A stretch of 64,000 bases of DNA from Aphrocallistes beatrix. Lineage: Eukaryota; Porifera; Hexactinellida; Sceptrulophora; Aphrocallistidae. The notes below the pieces were generated by a model, which made no database searches, was not told the origin of the DNA, and saw nothing but the letters and a program-made list of their open reading frames with translations. Both the position numbers and the translations under genes were made by a program. The stretch covers positions 1,736,001 through 1,800,000 of the forward strand of contig OY725504.1 of the NCBI GenBank assembly GCA_963281255.1. Reading direction: 5' to 3'. Each line of letters begins with the position of its first letter. Position 1 is the first letter of the stretch. Below, piece by piece: positions 30,731 through 43,000 of this stretch.

Positions 30731-32800
30731 TTGGTTCCGTCAGGTCCAAACGAATTCCCTCGTAAAGTGCCAGTCCTTCGCAATGATTCTGTTCCATGTT
30801 TCTTGCCAGGATGTCCTACATATCTTTTAGCACCCGTAGGATCTCTATATATTAAACGTTTGAAGTTTGAGGAGAAAGAAGAACATTTTTTTACTCAGTT
30901 AATACAGCAAAGTCACCAATCATTCAAAGCTGATGAGGAGAAGTATTGCATTGCCACGCTTGCAAAAGTTCAATTTGATATCTCTTCAGAACTGGATTAT
31001 TTAGTTTCCTAGTGATAGTTAGAATCATTTTTTACCAACGTTTAGAAAGATCATTTAAGTTTTGTCGCTCAAGGCTCATTCTACTCCCACTCCTGTTATA
31101 ACTACTTGCAAACTCTATCTGTTTATCACTACGACATTTCCACACGTTACAGAGGCTGTACCATCCTATTGGGAGAACGAATATTTTGTTTTTCTAAAAT
31201 GCAACTAAAGACTTCTCACTTCACCAAAAGAACGTCATCGTCCAAATTAATGAAGTTCATGTCAAGTCAGAGATTTAGTATAAGAGGGGTAATATCATTG
31301 ATCCTACACTCGACTCACAAGATCCAATTCAGTCAGTTTTATGCGATGATGGTTTCTCGTCTCCACAAGAAGTGGTCAACCATTGTTCAACTCTTTCCTC
31401 TGTCCTCTACCAATGCATTATATTTGCATCTGGCTATCAAATCAGTTATATCTGAAAGTTCAGGTAATTTGTTCTGATGACTACCCTCAAAATGTTAACA
31501 TTTTTAAGAAGTTTTCCCCTGATCAAAAACAACACTCCCATTGTTTCTCATCCAGTTGACATTACCAGGAACTTTTTCCTGTTATTTGATGCTGTTCACA
31601 TTTTGAAATGGATTCGGAACGATTGGCTAAACACCCAAGATTATAACCACACTTTCCTTTTTCTCTCCTTTAATGATATTTCACTGACACTATCAAATAT
31701 CCTCTTACTCAATACAAAGCTTGTTTTGAAGATGTGAGATTACTATACAAAAAAGAAACAACACTCTTTCGCCAAAATTGCACATCATCTGACTGCTAAA
31801 TCATGCTGGCCTTCGATCATGGAACGACAACGTAAAACTCGCACTCAAGATATTTCATGAATCAACTATTACTGGCCTGCAAATTCAGAATGATTCGCGA
31901 GTTAATGTATTCAAAACACAATCAGTCGAATTTATATCAATCATTTTAAATATCTGGAAAATATTTATTGTCAGTACACCGCAGAAAGGAACACATATGA
32001 GAGACGAATTTTCAAAACCCCTTCTAGACGATCCACTCTTTTCTTCCTAGTGCGTATTGTAGTTTGGATTGCAACCTGAGAAGCAACGACAAAAGCAAAC
32101 AAAGCGTCACTCACCTGTCAGACATTCACTAGCCTAAGGCACACGTGCCTAGCATTGCCTCTTCTAGTTCGCCATCTAACTACAACTGTGGCTTTCATAT
32201 GTTTTGACCTCCTTTTTACAGAATGATGCGTTATAGCACCATTTTGGACTGTACAGACAAATGTCTGGAGCTAATTATCATATATCATATTGTCAAATAC
32301 TAGAGTCTGAGTGGAGATTGAAAGTATATAGTATGCTTTAATTGTACCAATCAAGTACAGAACAAATTTATGTTCATGAGTTTACTAATGATTCTCTAAT
32401 TTTTCAGTTGACCTCGACCCTTCAGCTATATCACTTCAAACACAAGAACGGATAATGGGACCAACTCCCAGATTTGGGAGCGATAGATTATGACACCCAA
32501 ACTCGCAAGCCTTAGCCTTCATGACTGGTTTTGCTGTGCATCAATTTTACAAGCGATCAAAATAAATGTCCTATCTACCTGGGTTTCCTCACCACCGACA
32601 AAGAATTCATGATCGATTTTCCCAAAGATTCAAGATTCGCATATTTGGAAATAGTAGACAGAGAATCACTTATGTGGCCTTCAGATACTATCTTTTGAGC
32701 AGTTGTTATTTTATAGAAAATCTTTGTCGGAATTGATAATGAGATGTTGCTAATGAAAGAACTAGTTAGAGGCCTTCAAAACAGATATTAATTTCTCTAG
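30731..32800 (+). pseudogene. P-element-like transposase (THAP9 relative), heavily degenerate
   Basis: Scattered blocks match in order: LPGCPTYLLAPVGSL (about 30800), an RNase H-like region near 31230-31450 (FMVSRLHKKWSTIVQLFPLS type), SHPVDITRNFFLLFDAVHIL then KWIRNDWLN (31545-31640), and near the C-terminus FGLYRQMSGANYHISYCQIL (about 32250-32310), a block well kept in P/THAP9 transposases. Then CPIYLGFLTTDKEFMIDF and SRFAYLEIVDRESL follow. At least six frame changes or stops are visible. No inverted ends were found. The left neighbour is the G element. It is a dead DNA transposon. Confidence 0.7.
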
Positions 32801-33399
32801 CTATACAATATATAGTAAACAATTGCAGTGAAACTTGGGGTGATACATGTTTTTCATGTGACATGAATTATTGACATATTTTGCAGAAAGTGTTTGGTGT
32901 AATCGCGAACTTCCTGATCTCCAGTATAGTTAAAGATTATAATTTTCATGTTAGTTTTCGTGGAAACAAATCTCGAAAGGCTAAGAAATTTAAGAAAGAC
33001 TGAACTTAGTTCAGTTATGTATCCGTTGCTATGTATTTTACTGTCATTGATTGCCTTAATACATTGATAAAAATCTTAACATTTTATCATATCCATTGCA
33101 GTTTGATTGCCTTTGGACTAATCCATGGTTATTCAATGGTCTATCCTTATACTTGAGTAATCTATGGTCTAACTTTTTCAAATCTTATCAGATCAATTTT
33201 TATTAGCGATATTCGCAGTATGCATAAAATTGCCATTAATTTGATTGGTCACATCAATTTATTTGGGCTACTTTGAGAATGGAATGTTGTCACCTTCCAA
33301 ATTTGCTTTGTCGTTGTCATGAACTAAAAGTTGCCAGTATTCTTAATTTTTATATAAATTCTCATTAATCATCACCTCATCACAACTGCATGGAGTGTA

Positions 33400-34800
33400 C
33401 ACTTCAGAGCTCCTTTTCTGCCTTTGCAACCCCTTTTGCAGCCCTGTCTTCAGGTTAAGGAATATTGGGGGCTGCTAATATAATGTTGCTCCAATGTGCA
33501 CCTTGATATACAGCGCGTTTTAAGTATTGTTTCAGAGCTTCTTTAGTGGGTAGGATTTCTTCCATGGTTCTTCCTTTTTTCACAAATATAAAATAACGGG
33601 CAAAAAGCGACTTTAGTACAGAATTCTTTTGACCTTCAGGTTCAAATGAGCATGTATATTTGGACTTCATACGAAGCATGCCCCTGCTGACAACAGTCGC
33701 TGCTTTGGACAGTCAAATAGCTTCTTCATCATAGTAGCTTTCTTATGCTTTCTTTAATGCAAGGCCTATATCCTTATTAAATACTAACAATGCATCTCGA
33801 GCTTCTCTGTGCTCATTCATATCTGGAAACTGACATAATATGCGGTCCTTCAATCTTGTACTGTGGACACCTGAAGTTTGTTCAAATCCTAGTTGCTCTA
33901 GACGCTTAGCGTATAGTTCGTTCAAATTCTTGAGCTTCAAGACATGCAATATCTTCGTCAGAAAGTAGATCAGCTGTGTATAACACAAGTTCTGCAAATG
34001 CTATGTCTTTACATATAGAATTGATTTTATCAATGTTTTCGAAATGATCTTTCTCGTGGTGTGCAGCATCCTTGTTATAGAGTACAGCCAAGCAGCGTGC
34101 ATGAAATTTTGCCTCTAAAGCAACAAAATCACCTTCACGTAGTTTGGCAAGAAGTTGTTCATCTTACCAAATCACGAACACAGGTTCGAACTTGACTGTC
34201 TAAACTGAAGGTGCTAGCATTATGTAGAAGTTCTGGAGATGTTTTCTCACAAAAGAAACAAACCCCTTTCTGTAATTCTGTAATATGTTGAACACTTAAC
34301 CGGGTGTTTTTACTGTCGGTTCTTCTTGACTTGTTGATTCTATTTTCTTGGACTGCTTCAGTTTAGTAGTGTTAAAATTGTTATAATAGGATTTGTACAA
34401 CTTGGCTTGTGCTGTTGCAACGTCCATGCTATACCAGTACTTTCATCAAACTTTCTTATGTCCACGTGTATTGGTAATTGTTTCAACTCGTGGAATCTAA
34501 GCAAATTTCTAGACAGAGTAATGTATCCAGCACCTTTCTCACTGAGAGTGCTTTGTGCTCGACAATCGACAATGCTTCTGGTGTTACTAACTGGCAAATA
34601 TTACATTTTGTCCAGTCTGTTGGTTGCACACTTTCAAAAGAAATTTGCTTGCCGTCATTGTATGACTAACAAAAAGAGGGAAAATATGCTGTGGATACTT
34701 ACGATGTTCAGTAAAAGTGCTGATTGGAAGGTTGAACTGTTTTATGGATTGCAAACTGTATTTAATTACCTGGAATTATTGCATTGACAGCTCTATAGAT
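33400..34800 (-). pseudogene. Degenerate gene of a cysteine-rich, repeat-associated invertebrate protein family
   Basis: Read from right to left: LLRFHELKQLPIHVDIRKFD and GIAWTLQQHKPSC (34597-34358); CFFCEKTSPELLHNASTFSL (about 34250); IAFAELVLYTADLLSDEDIA (34091-33906); LEQLGFEQTSGVHSTRLKDR and FPDMNEHREARDALLVFNKD (33997-33743); LKQYLKRAVYQGAHW (33679-33455); and a C-terminal GCKRGCKGRKGALKCT (about 33400-33440). This order of blocks, ending in CxCKKGC-type cysteines, fits a family of uncharacterised proteins that I recall as highly multicopy in cnidarians and other invertebrates. Several frame changes are present. The function is unknown. Confidence 0.5.
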
Positions 34801-34989
34801 AGAATCCTGAGGACAATTTCAATAATAAAATGATGAAAATGTGTAAGCACTAAAAGAATTCCGGCAATTTCGTCCATGACAACTACAAACAAATTGGAAT
34901 GTGACAACATTTCACTCTCGAAAGTAGTCAGAATCTGTTCATGTGAGCATTCAAATTAATGGAAATTTGATGCTGATTGCAAATTGATC

Positions 34990-35365
34990 TGATGAGATTT
35001 GAAAAAGTTAAACACATTTGGGTTCCAGTTGTTCGGACGGACGGACCCATGGGAGGAAACTATTTTTTCATTACGGCTTATTGCGATGGCTCCACAACTG
35101 ACAATCTTTAGAAAGGTTCAATCTAGTAGTATGGCGAGTTTCATGCTTTTATGATGAAATGCACAATTTTTTGATATACTAACACAAATATCCTGGACTA
35201 AAACCCCGTGTCAATAGTTGAAAACTAGTTTCTAACCTATTTTTTAGATTTATTGACTTTATTTAGCTTTTGTGAACAAAAATAAACAAACAATGCATCA
35301 TATTGATCTGAAATATTATGTTCTGCACCCCTAAAACCCCACGTCAGCAGTTGATAACAGGGCGT
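34990..35365 (+). repeat. Repeat N, copy 2
   Basis: Matches 29140-29600 in two blocks, one direct and one inverted. It contains ttccagttgttcggacggac, where ggac is repeated three times. Confidence 0.5.
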
Positions 35366-35780
35366 ATTAAATGGGTGCTATGGGTGCTGCAGCACCAGGC
35401 CCATCGGCCCATTAGGGGCCCGCGTAGGCGTAACCATAGCGAGACTGCAGAAATTTCTCTCTTGTAGATTCAAAGAGCAAAACAGAAAATCCCGCCACAG
35501 TAAGATGAGGAGGTTGAACATACTCGATTATTCAATACCAGCTAGGAGTTCCCAACCCTGGGGTGATTACCCCAAATGGAGTAATATGAGGATTTTCGAA
35601 GTTATAATGTGGTACTTCATTAGATTAAGATTTTTATCAGTAGTTTCATAGTATGTAATTTATTCGTTTTCTGGGTTTTTGTTGGTTTCTAATGGATTTA
35701 CTGTTGTGAACTATAGACTACTATTGTCTAAAAAGAGTTTAAGGTATCTTGTGGTTAGATGGAAATTGGAAATTTAGTAC
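35366..35780. other. Possible hAT-type terminus, then unassigned sequence
   Basis: cagggcgtattaaatgggtg followed by gctgcagcaccaggcccatc is GC-rich and resembles left ends of some hAT elements. It could be the left end of the element whose transposase lies at 37824-39860, but no right end was found. A word gttcccaaccctggggtgat at about 35550 resembles another hAT end. Confidence 0.25.
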
Positions 35781-35782
35781 AT

Positions 35783-36230
35783 ACAACTGCGATTCACTTA
35801 CTTGCGCTGCGCGGCTGGCGGACACTTTGTATCCGCTGGAGGCGCCCTTTTGGGCGCCTGGGGTTACATTGATTAATTATAAGGGAGATAACATCTCTAA
35901 ATACGTCTGTCCTACTATTATAATCGATATCGCATGAAAAATCACAAAATTTGTCAATTTTTATAATTTTGATGCGTAATGATGACGTCATAACAAAGTG
36001 ATGAGTCATCATTTTTTGATGATAGTTGCATCATATGTGAGATATATTAATATACAATTTCTATTAAAATTTCAGCCTGTTATGGTGGAAAACCTGAAAT
36101 TTCTAATTGTACAAAAGTAAACAATTACGTCATAATTCTATGATGAGTCAACATATACTCCCTCATGCCAAAACTCATCTTTCTGCGCCTGGCAGTTTCT
36201 TCAATCAATTCGTTACAGAAATATATATAT
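35783..36230 (-). mobile_element. Family A copy A4
   Basis: The GC end is degraded (caactgcgattcacttactt) but the hairpins ggcgccc-tttt-gggcgcc and the tgatgacgtcataacaaagt block are clear. It runs to a shortened inner end at about 36225, where A5 begins at its TA tract. Confidence 0.75.
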
Positions 36231-36231
36231 A

Positions 36232-37235
36232 CAAGAGCGCTTCGCTTGCTTGCGCTGCGCGGCTGGCAGCCACTTTGTGTCCGCCGGAGGCTCCCTTCGG
36301 TCGCCTATAAGGGAGATAACATCTCTAAATATGTCCATCTTAGTGTTAAAACCGATTTCACTCGAAAAATCACCAAATTTGTCAATTTTAAAATTTTTGA
36401 TGCGTAATGATGACGTCATAACAAAGTGATGAGTCATCATTTTTTGATGAAAGTCGCATCATATGTGAGGTATGTTAGTATACAGTTTCTATTAAAATTT
36501 CAGCCTTCTATCTCCTATAATGGCTGAGTTATGCCCGAATAACTGTGTTGCTTAACTTTTAAAAATGTGACAATGACGTCATAATTCCATGATGAGTCGA
36601 CATTTTGCTCTGACCTCAGAACTTACTGGAGCCATAGCCAAAAGACTCCCACATGCCAAAAATCATCCTTCTGCGCCCGCCTTTTTCTTTAATCAATTCG
36701 TTACAGAGATATATATATATATATATACACTACCCGGACAAAAGTATTCGACCACCACGAAACTTACATACAAATAGTACTAAATTAGATCTTTTAAAAA
36801 AGGAACATGTCCCTAAACAGTAGAAAATACTCTATTTTTAGTTCAAATTCGTAATCTACACATTCTAATTACTCATAATTCAGAGTTTCAACTCAATTAC
36901 CTATTCTTATGTTGAAAATTATCAACCTCTGCCACTTTGTGTCACTAAACGCCATCATTTATAATGGCTGTGACTTAGGACAAGTAGCATCAAGTAGCAA
37001 ATGTTGATATTTGTTAACTTGGAAGTTAGTAATTAAGCTGAGGCTATCAATTATGAGCAATTAGCATGTGTAGTTTACGAATTTGAAATAAAAAATAGAG
37101 TATTCCTTACAGTTTGAGAACATATCCCTTTATAAATAGACCCACTTTAACACTATTTGTATGGCAGTTTCTGTGGTGGTCGAATACTTTTGTCTGGGTA
37201 CTGTATATACAATCATCGAGTTTTAATAGTAAGGA
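36232..37235 (-). mobile_element. Family A copy A5, carrying C5 in its TA tract
   Basis: Starts caagagcgcttcgcttgctt and lacks one hairpin, continues through ttcgttacagagatatatat, is interrupted by the C5 MITE, and ends gagttttaatagtaagga. Confidence 0.75.
36728..37203. mobile_element. Family C MITE C5
   Basis: Ends CACTACCCGGACAAAAGTAT and complement with TA flanks (36726-36727 and 37204-37205), 476 bp. It is the closest relative of C1 in this window and has the core ctgccactttgtgtcact. Confidence 0.87.
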
Positions 37236-37243
37236 TATATATA

Positions 37244-37712
37244 CACACTGCCCTACCAAAAGTATTCGTACACCTCAATATTTCCCATTAATATAGTACT
37301 AAAATGGCTATATTAAAGAATGATCAGGCAGTTAAAATATAAGAGATATAGTGTATTTGATTTCAGATTCGTATTCTACGCATTTGAATGACCTATTTTC
37401 GAAGTTTCAAATCAATTGCTAATTGCCAAGGTTAAAATTCCCGACCTGTGCCACCATGTACCACTTTTCTAGAGTCTCAACCACGGTAGCAGATGGTGAT
37501 AGGTGACACAGGGTAGCACAGGATGATAAATTTCGGCATAGTTAAAACTTAATTGATTTGAAAAATCTAAAATAGGTAATTCAAATGCGTAGAATACGAA
37601 TCTGAAATCAAATATACTGTATCTCGTCTAGTTTAACTGCATGACAGTTCAGTAATATACGCATTTAGTACTATTTTAATGGGAAATATTGAGGTGTACG
37701 AATACTTTTGAT
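37244..37712. mobile_element. Family C MITE C6, right end lost
   Basis: Left end CACTGCCCTACCAAAAGTAT. The mirror arm reaches gaatacttttg at about 37710 but then departs. The arms are almost identical (cctcaatatttcccattaa and mirror), so this may be a fairly recent copy. Confidence 0.8.
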
Positions 37713-37823
37713 TATACTGAAGTGTTGTTCCAACTACAATGTTTGGTCGATTACAATAAGTATGATTGATATTGAAAACATTATAAACTCTATTTGCAAT
37801 ATAACTCGTGGTCTCGTCAAAAA

Positions 37824-39860
37824 ATGTCAACGCATAAGGGCCAATCAGGTTCTGAGAAGCGCAAATTAGCTGCTGCCAAAAAAGCATCTGATGCTGCGAT
37901 GCTCTCCAAGATGCCTTTGTTGGTCCAGATATTCGCACCTTCTCAAACTAGCGCTCGAGGTGAATCTCAATCTCAGTCACCTGAACAAAGTGATATTAGT
38001 GAGTTCATGCATACAGATTTGACAGTGGAACCTTTCCCTGAACACCCCACCGGTAGCTCTCCGGTCGCTGAGGCTGAATCTTGCACAGATATAAATCAGT
38101 ACGTCAATGATATTGGTTTATGGGAGAAGATAAACGAACCAATGCGCGAATACTGGGCCGTAAGGAGCAGCTCCCAGTGCCAAAATGCAGATGCTAACTT
38201 CAATCAGAGCAGTGTAGTTTTTAGAACAGAGAGTTTACCCGCCGCTGTTCTCCCTCGTATTTTACCCGAATTCACACACTTATCGGGGCTAAAATTCAAC
38301 GCTCTTGGCTGTGTTATTCGATATCGAATAAAATGTTATTTTGCTTTTCTAGCAAGTTGTTCGGTCATCCAGATCATGATAATAGTCTATTTGTTACCAT
38401 TTTTAGTAACTGGAGAAAGGGTGAAGCAAAGATTGCTGCTCATGAGAACGCCCAAATCCACCGTGCCTCGATTATAGCTTTAACTGCTCGCAAACACGTT
38501 AGCGGACGGAATGATAAAAAAGTTAATTCAAAAGAGTATGAATCTGAATGTGAATACTGGCGTGCTATACTCATTCGTATTGTCAGTGTACTTTTATCAC
38601 AGAGCGCGGCCTTGCACTTCGTAGTTCGGACCAAACCATTGGTTCTCCGTACAATGAGAACTATCTTGGCTATTTGGGATTGATAACTGAATACGATGCT
38701 TTCGTCTCTGAGCATATTCGCAAACATGCTAACAAGGGTCGCGGCCATACGTCATACTTGTCTTCTACAATATGTGATGAATTTATCCCTATAATGGGAA
38801 AACGCGTTTTGGATGAAATTATTACTGAAATCAAGAGAGCTGGTCACTTCTCCCTATCAGTGGACTCAACTACTGACGTCTCTAACGTGGGGATCAGCAT
38901 ACTTGTGATTCGCTATGTGTTGTCGTCTGGCCCAGTCGAACGCTTTGTGCACTTTCTGCCTATGATGCAACTTACTGGACTGGAACTGGCGGCGGGGTTA
39001 TTTACTTTTCTGGATCAACATGGAATTGACATTAAGAAATGTTGTGGGCAGTCCTACGATGATGCATCGAATATGAGTGGAAAGTACAACGGGATGCAAG
39101 CAATCATCCTTGAAGAATGTCAGTTCGCGGCCTTCATTCCAGGTGCAGCTCACTCATTGAATCTTGTAAGCAAATGTGCAGCAGAATGTTGCCCTGCTAC
39201 AGTCAGATTCTTCGATTTCATTAATCAACCTTACACGTATTTCTCTGCATCAACACACCATTGGCGTGTGCTCAAAGAAGCACTGGGTCCAGGCGGCTTG
39301 GTGGTCCAGAAACTGGAGACCACTCGATGATCAACACGAGTCGACGCTGCAGTAACTTTAGCCAAGGGCTATGACGCTATTTTGGCAGCGCTCTGCGAAA
39401 TGGCTAACAATGTCGATCATACCGATAATCCCCAGATAGAGGCTCGAGGTTTACTGGATCGTATGGACCAGCTTGAAATGGCCATTTAACCGAGGTATGG
39501 TTTGAAATTCTGTCGCAGTTCAACAAGATCAGTATCACACTTCAGACGGCTGGCAAAGCTTTGACCACAGCTGCAGGTTTATTGAAGGGTTTGATCTACT
39601 TCGTACAGCAGATGTGTGACAAGTTCGACCGTTTTGAGGCTTGTGGCGTATAGCGAGTTGGTCATGAAGAATACATGACAGGGAAGAAGCGTGTGCGCAA
39701 GCGGAAAGTTCATTGGGACTTGGGAACTGGTGAGGAAGCAGTCCTGCAGCCTAAAGAACGCTTTCGGATAGAGACTTTTATTTCGATCATAGACAGCACA
39801 CTGGGCGGACTATATCTCCGCTAACTTCAGCTTCCTCAGCAACCTCCATACGTCTTCAAG
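37824..39860 (+). pseudogene. hAT superfamily transposase (ZMYM/TTF-finger type), degenerate
   Basis: A cut-and-paste transposase. From MSTHKGQSGSEKRKLAAAKK a disordered N-terminus leads to LWEKINEPMREYW and the finger region LFGHPDHDNSLFVT...FSNWRKGEAKIAAHE. YWRAILIRIV and then HFSLSVDSTTDVSNVG carry the first catalytic Asp. GQSYDDASNMSGKYNGMQA carries the second. AAHSLNLVSKCA and FFSAS-type STHHWRVLKEAL mark the core before the insertion domain. After a stop near 39330 it continues as STRVDAAVTLAKGYDAILAA. Frame changes lie near 38310 and 38670. The C-terminal dimerisation region is missing, where a family A fragment begins at about 39890. Confidence 0.85.
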
Positions 39861-39889
39861 GAGCGACGTCACAGTTGCAGCTGAGCGGT

Positions 39890-40057
39890 TGGCTCGCGAT
39901 ACCATCAATTATATTGATTATAGCGTTAAAACAGACTTGTTTAGAGATGCTATCCACCTTATAATTAATCAATGTGAACCTAGGCTCCCAAAGGGCGCCT
40001 CGAGCGGACACAAAGTATCTACCAGCCGCACAGCGCAAGCAAGCGATTCAAGCTTGT
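39890..40057 (+). mobile_element. Family A fragment A6r (3' third)
   Basis: From tatagcgttaaaacagactt to caagcaagcgattcaagctt, the GC-hairpin end in plus orientation, degraded. It closes off the hAT transposase relic. Confidence 0.65.
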
Positions 40058-40109
40058 ATGGATTATAACCACCTCAATGCATGTAAACAGATCATACTTA
40101 TTTTAAATG

Positions 40110-42260
40110 CGACTCCTTGAATAGGAGATGCCTTATGTCATGATACTCGTGCAACGTCCATCCGTTTTTCCGTCTGCTCGCTCCTGTAAGTTATATTGGA
40201 ACAAATTGCACAACCTAGGTCCAAATTCTGAAATATATTATCACATTTCCATGAAAGGTGTCAATACGTATTAGTCAATCAGAGTTCAAGGACTCAACAT
40301 TACAGTTAGCTTTGATTGTTTTTACTAATAGGGATAACAATAGCCTACTGTATATAAAGCCTCGCGGTAACTTGCGGATTTGAGACTAGGGATGCGGTAG
40401 AAGATGGTTGAACTATTGAATGAGCTGTCTTAAATAATTAAAGAGCAATAGAGCTTAGGAATGTATTACCAGCATATATAAATATGGTGTCAAAGTACCC
40501 ATATCCGTTGTTAAAATTTAGATTAGCCACCATGGGTGACGCAATAGGTTATATTTGTGACAAATTTGGTGATTTTCAGACGCCGTTTAGGGGCACTTCT
40601 AATTGTTTTTATTATAAGATTTTTCGCATAGAACTGAGATGTGAATGGGTGAATACGGAAAATTTGGATTGTTTTCTTGGAATGTTACTACATTCCAGTG
40701 TTGCCATGGAAACGTGTTTTGGTCAGTTGGGATCATATCTTGAATACCGCAAGAGTTAGACATTCAAATGTAATTCCATTTGATAGCCAATAGACTATTT
40801 CCTATTAAGCAATTTTATAATTTCGACGTCTAAATTCAATGGTTTACGAGATATTCGAAAATTTATCTTATTGGTCACATTTGTTAATTTGTTGAATATC
40901 TCGTAAAACATTGAATTTAGACGTCGAAATTATATTATTGCTTAATAGGAAGTAGTATATTCGCTATCAAATGGAATTACATTTGAATGTTTAGCTATTG
41001 CAGTTTTCAAGATATAACCCCAACTGACCAAAACCCGTTTCCATAGCAACACTGGAATGTAGCAACATTCCATGAAAATAATCCAAATTTTCCGTTTTCA
41101 CCCATTCACATCTCAGTTCTATGCGAAAATATTATAATAAAAGCAATTATAAGTGCCCCTAAACGACGTCTGAAAATCACTAAATATGTCACTAATATGA
41201 CCTATTGCGCCACCACATGGTGACTAATCTAAATTTTAACAACGGATATGGGTACTTTGGCACCATATTTATACATGCTGGTAATACATTCCTAAGCTCT
41301 ATTGTGCTTTATTAATTATTTAAGGCAGCTCATTCAATAGTTCAACCATCTTCTACCGCATCTCTAGTCTCAAATCCGAGGCCTTATATACAGTAGGCTA
41401 TGGGATAACTTTTTATTAATTCAATGTATATAAAAAACTTATTTAGATGGGCTCTCTAACCTTATCTGACGATTTTTCATATTTTCACATTTGATTCCAA
41501 ATGTGACAAATGCGCTGCCCAATGAAATTCTTAGGGTTTTAATTTTGCAAAAGCATTCAATACTAGTATAACTAGTTTATTTGGATTATACCTAAATCAG
41601 TGCATTTAACAAGTAAAAATTACTTTTTAAACTTGAAATCTAATTGGCTGAAATGTAAAATGTGTCGGCCATTAAAATTGCAGGGTTTTAATTTTCTAAT
41701 AAAATTTAATATCATTAATTAATGTTGATTATACATAACTCAATGCATGTAAGCAAGTTTAATCACTCTCTAAGCTAAAAAAATTGATTGATTGAAATGT
41801 AAAATATTTACAAAACATGATTCTACTAACCAATGAAAGAGCAATATTTGAATATTACTGTGATGAACGAACTCTTGCTAGATGCTGTAAAATTTAATTC
41901 GAAAGAAAAATCATTGAGTATATTCACAAACTATTTAGCAAATAACCAAATACTATATTAATTAGGGGTGTGACTACTGTTGTTGTGGCTGCTTATAAAT
42001 CTCTACTATTAGCATAATCTATGACATTACAGTTGACTTTAATTTTATTGAACAATAAGGACTATACTTTGTTCAATGGACATAAACAAGTTAAATCACG
42101 CTCTAAACTTAAATTTGATAAATTGAAGTGGAAAAAGAATTGTTTAAAAACATTTGAGGATGTATATTATGCAAATGCCCAACGAATTATTTAATGGAGC
42201 TGCATTCGCAATTCGTCAGCTGACATATTTTTGAGAATTGTTAACTTTATGTATCTATTT
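40110..42260 (+). repeat. Repeat H, copy 1, interrupted by B3
   Basis: ggagatgccttatgtcatga at about 40120 and the following 200 bp match 56805-57050. After B3 the match goes on (atgtgacaaatgcgctgc and agggttttaattttgc) to at least 41720. Inside it, blocks with ttgattgattgaaatgtaaa and aatcactctctaa recur about every 130-150 bp in degenerate form. No coding sequence is visible. Confidence 0.55.
40339..41402. mobile_element. Family B palindromic element B3, complete, inside repeat H
   Basis: 1064 bp, starting aatagcctactgtatataaa and ending tatacagtaggctatg. The 7-bp duplication ggataac is exact (40332-40338 and 41403-41409). The second copy of repeat H (near 57040) shows the unoccupied site. 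The arms mirror around about 40870. Confidence 0.92.
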
Positions 42261-42819
42261 TAAATAAACAAGCGCGCTTCGCTTGTTTCCGCTGCGCTGG
42301 CGGACACTTTGTGTCCGCCAGAGGCGCCTGTGGTCACCATTGATTAATTATATGGGAGATAACTTCTCTAAATACGTCTGTCCTACTGTTACAATCGATA
42401 TCGCACGAAAAATCACCAAATTTGTCAATTTTTACAATTTTGATGCGTAATGATGACGTCATAACAGAGTGATGGGTTATCATTTTTAAGATAGTTACAT
42501 TATATCTGAGGTATATTAATATGCACATTCTATTAAAATTTCAGCCTTATATCACTTAAAATGATTGAGTTATCGTCGAAAAACTGAAATTTCTGATTAT
42601 AAAAAGGTGACAATGACGTCATAATTCCATGATGAGCACACATTTTCGTCTGAGCTCAGAACTTACTGGAGCCATAGCCAAAAGACTCTCACATGCCAAA
42701 AATCAGCTTTCTGGGCCTTACACTTTCTTCAATCAATTCTTTACATATATATATATATATACTATATATATAAATATCATTAATCCATAGCCTACTATAT
42801 ATAAGGCCTGTTGTGTGGA

Positions 42820-43000
42820 ATTCTGAGACGCATATAATTTTGAGACATTTCTATTAAATTTATATAATGCAAATAGCGGCGTAGAATTTTGAGACATTTC
42901 TATTAAATTTATTATGCAAATAGCGAGCATAGAATTTTGAGACATTTCTATTAGATTTATAATGCAAATAGCGAGCGTAGAATTTTGAGACATGCTATTA
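42820..43000. repeat. Ginger1 subterminal tandem repeat, about 3.5 units of about 50 bp
   Basis: Units of the form tagaattttgagacatttct plus attaaatttataatgcaaat and agcgagc repeat head to tail just inside the left end. The right end has a different unit (agtgtctcagaattctatgc and on) at 48780-48900, repeated about 2.5 times. Such subterminal repeats are usually transposase-binding sites; that role is inferred. Confidence 0.8.
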
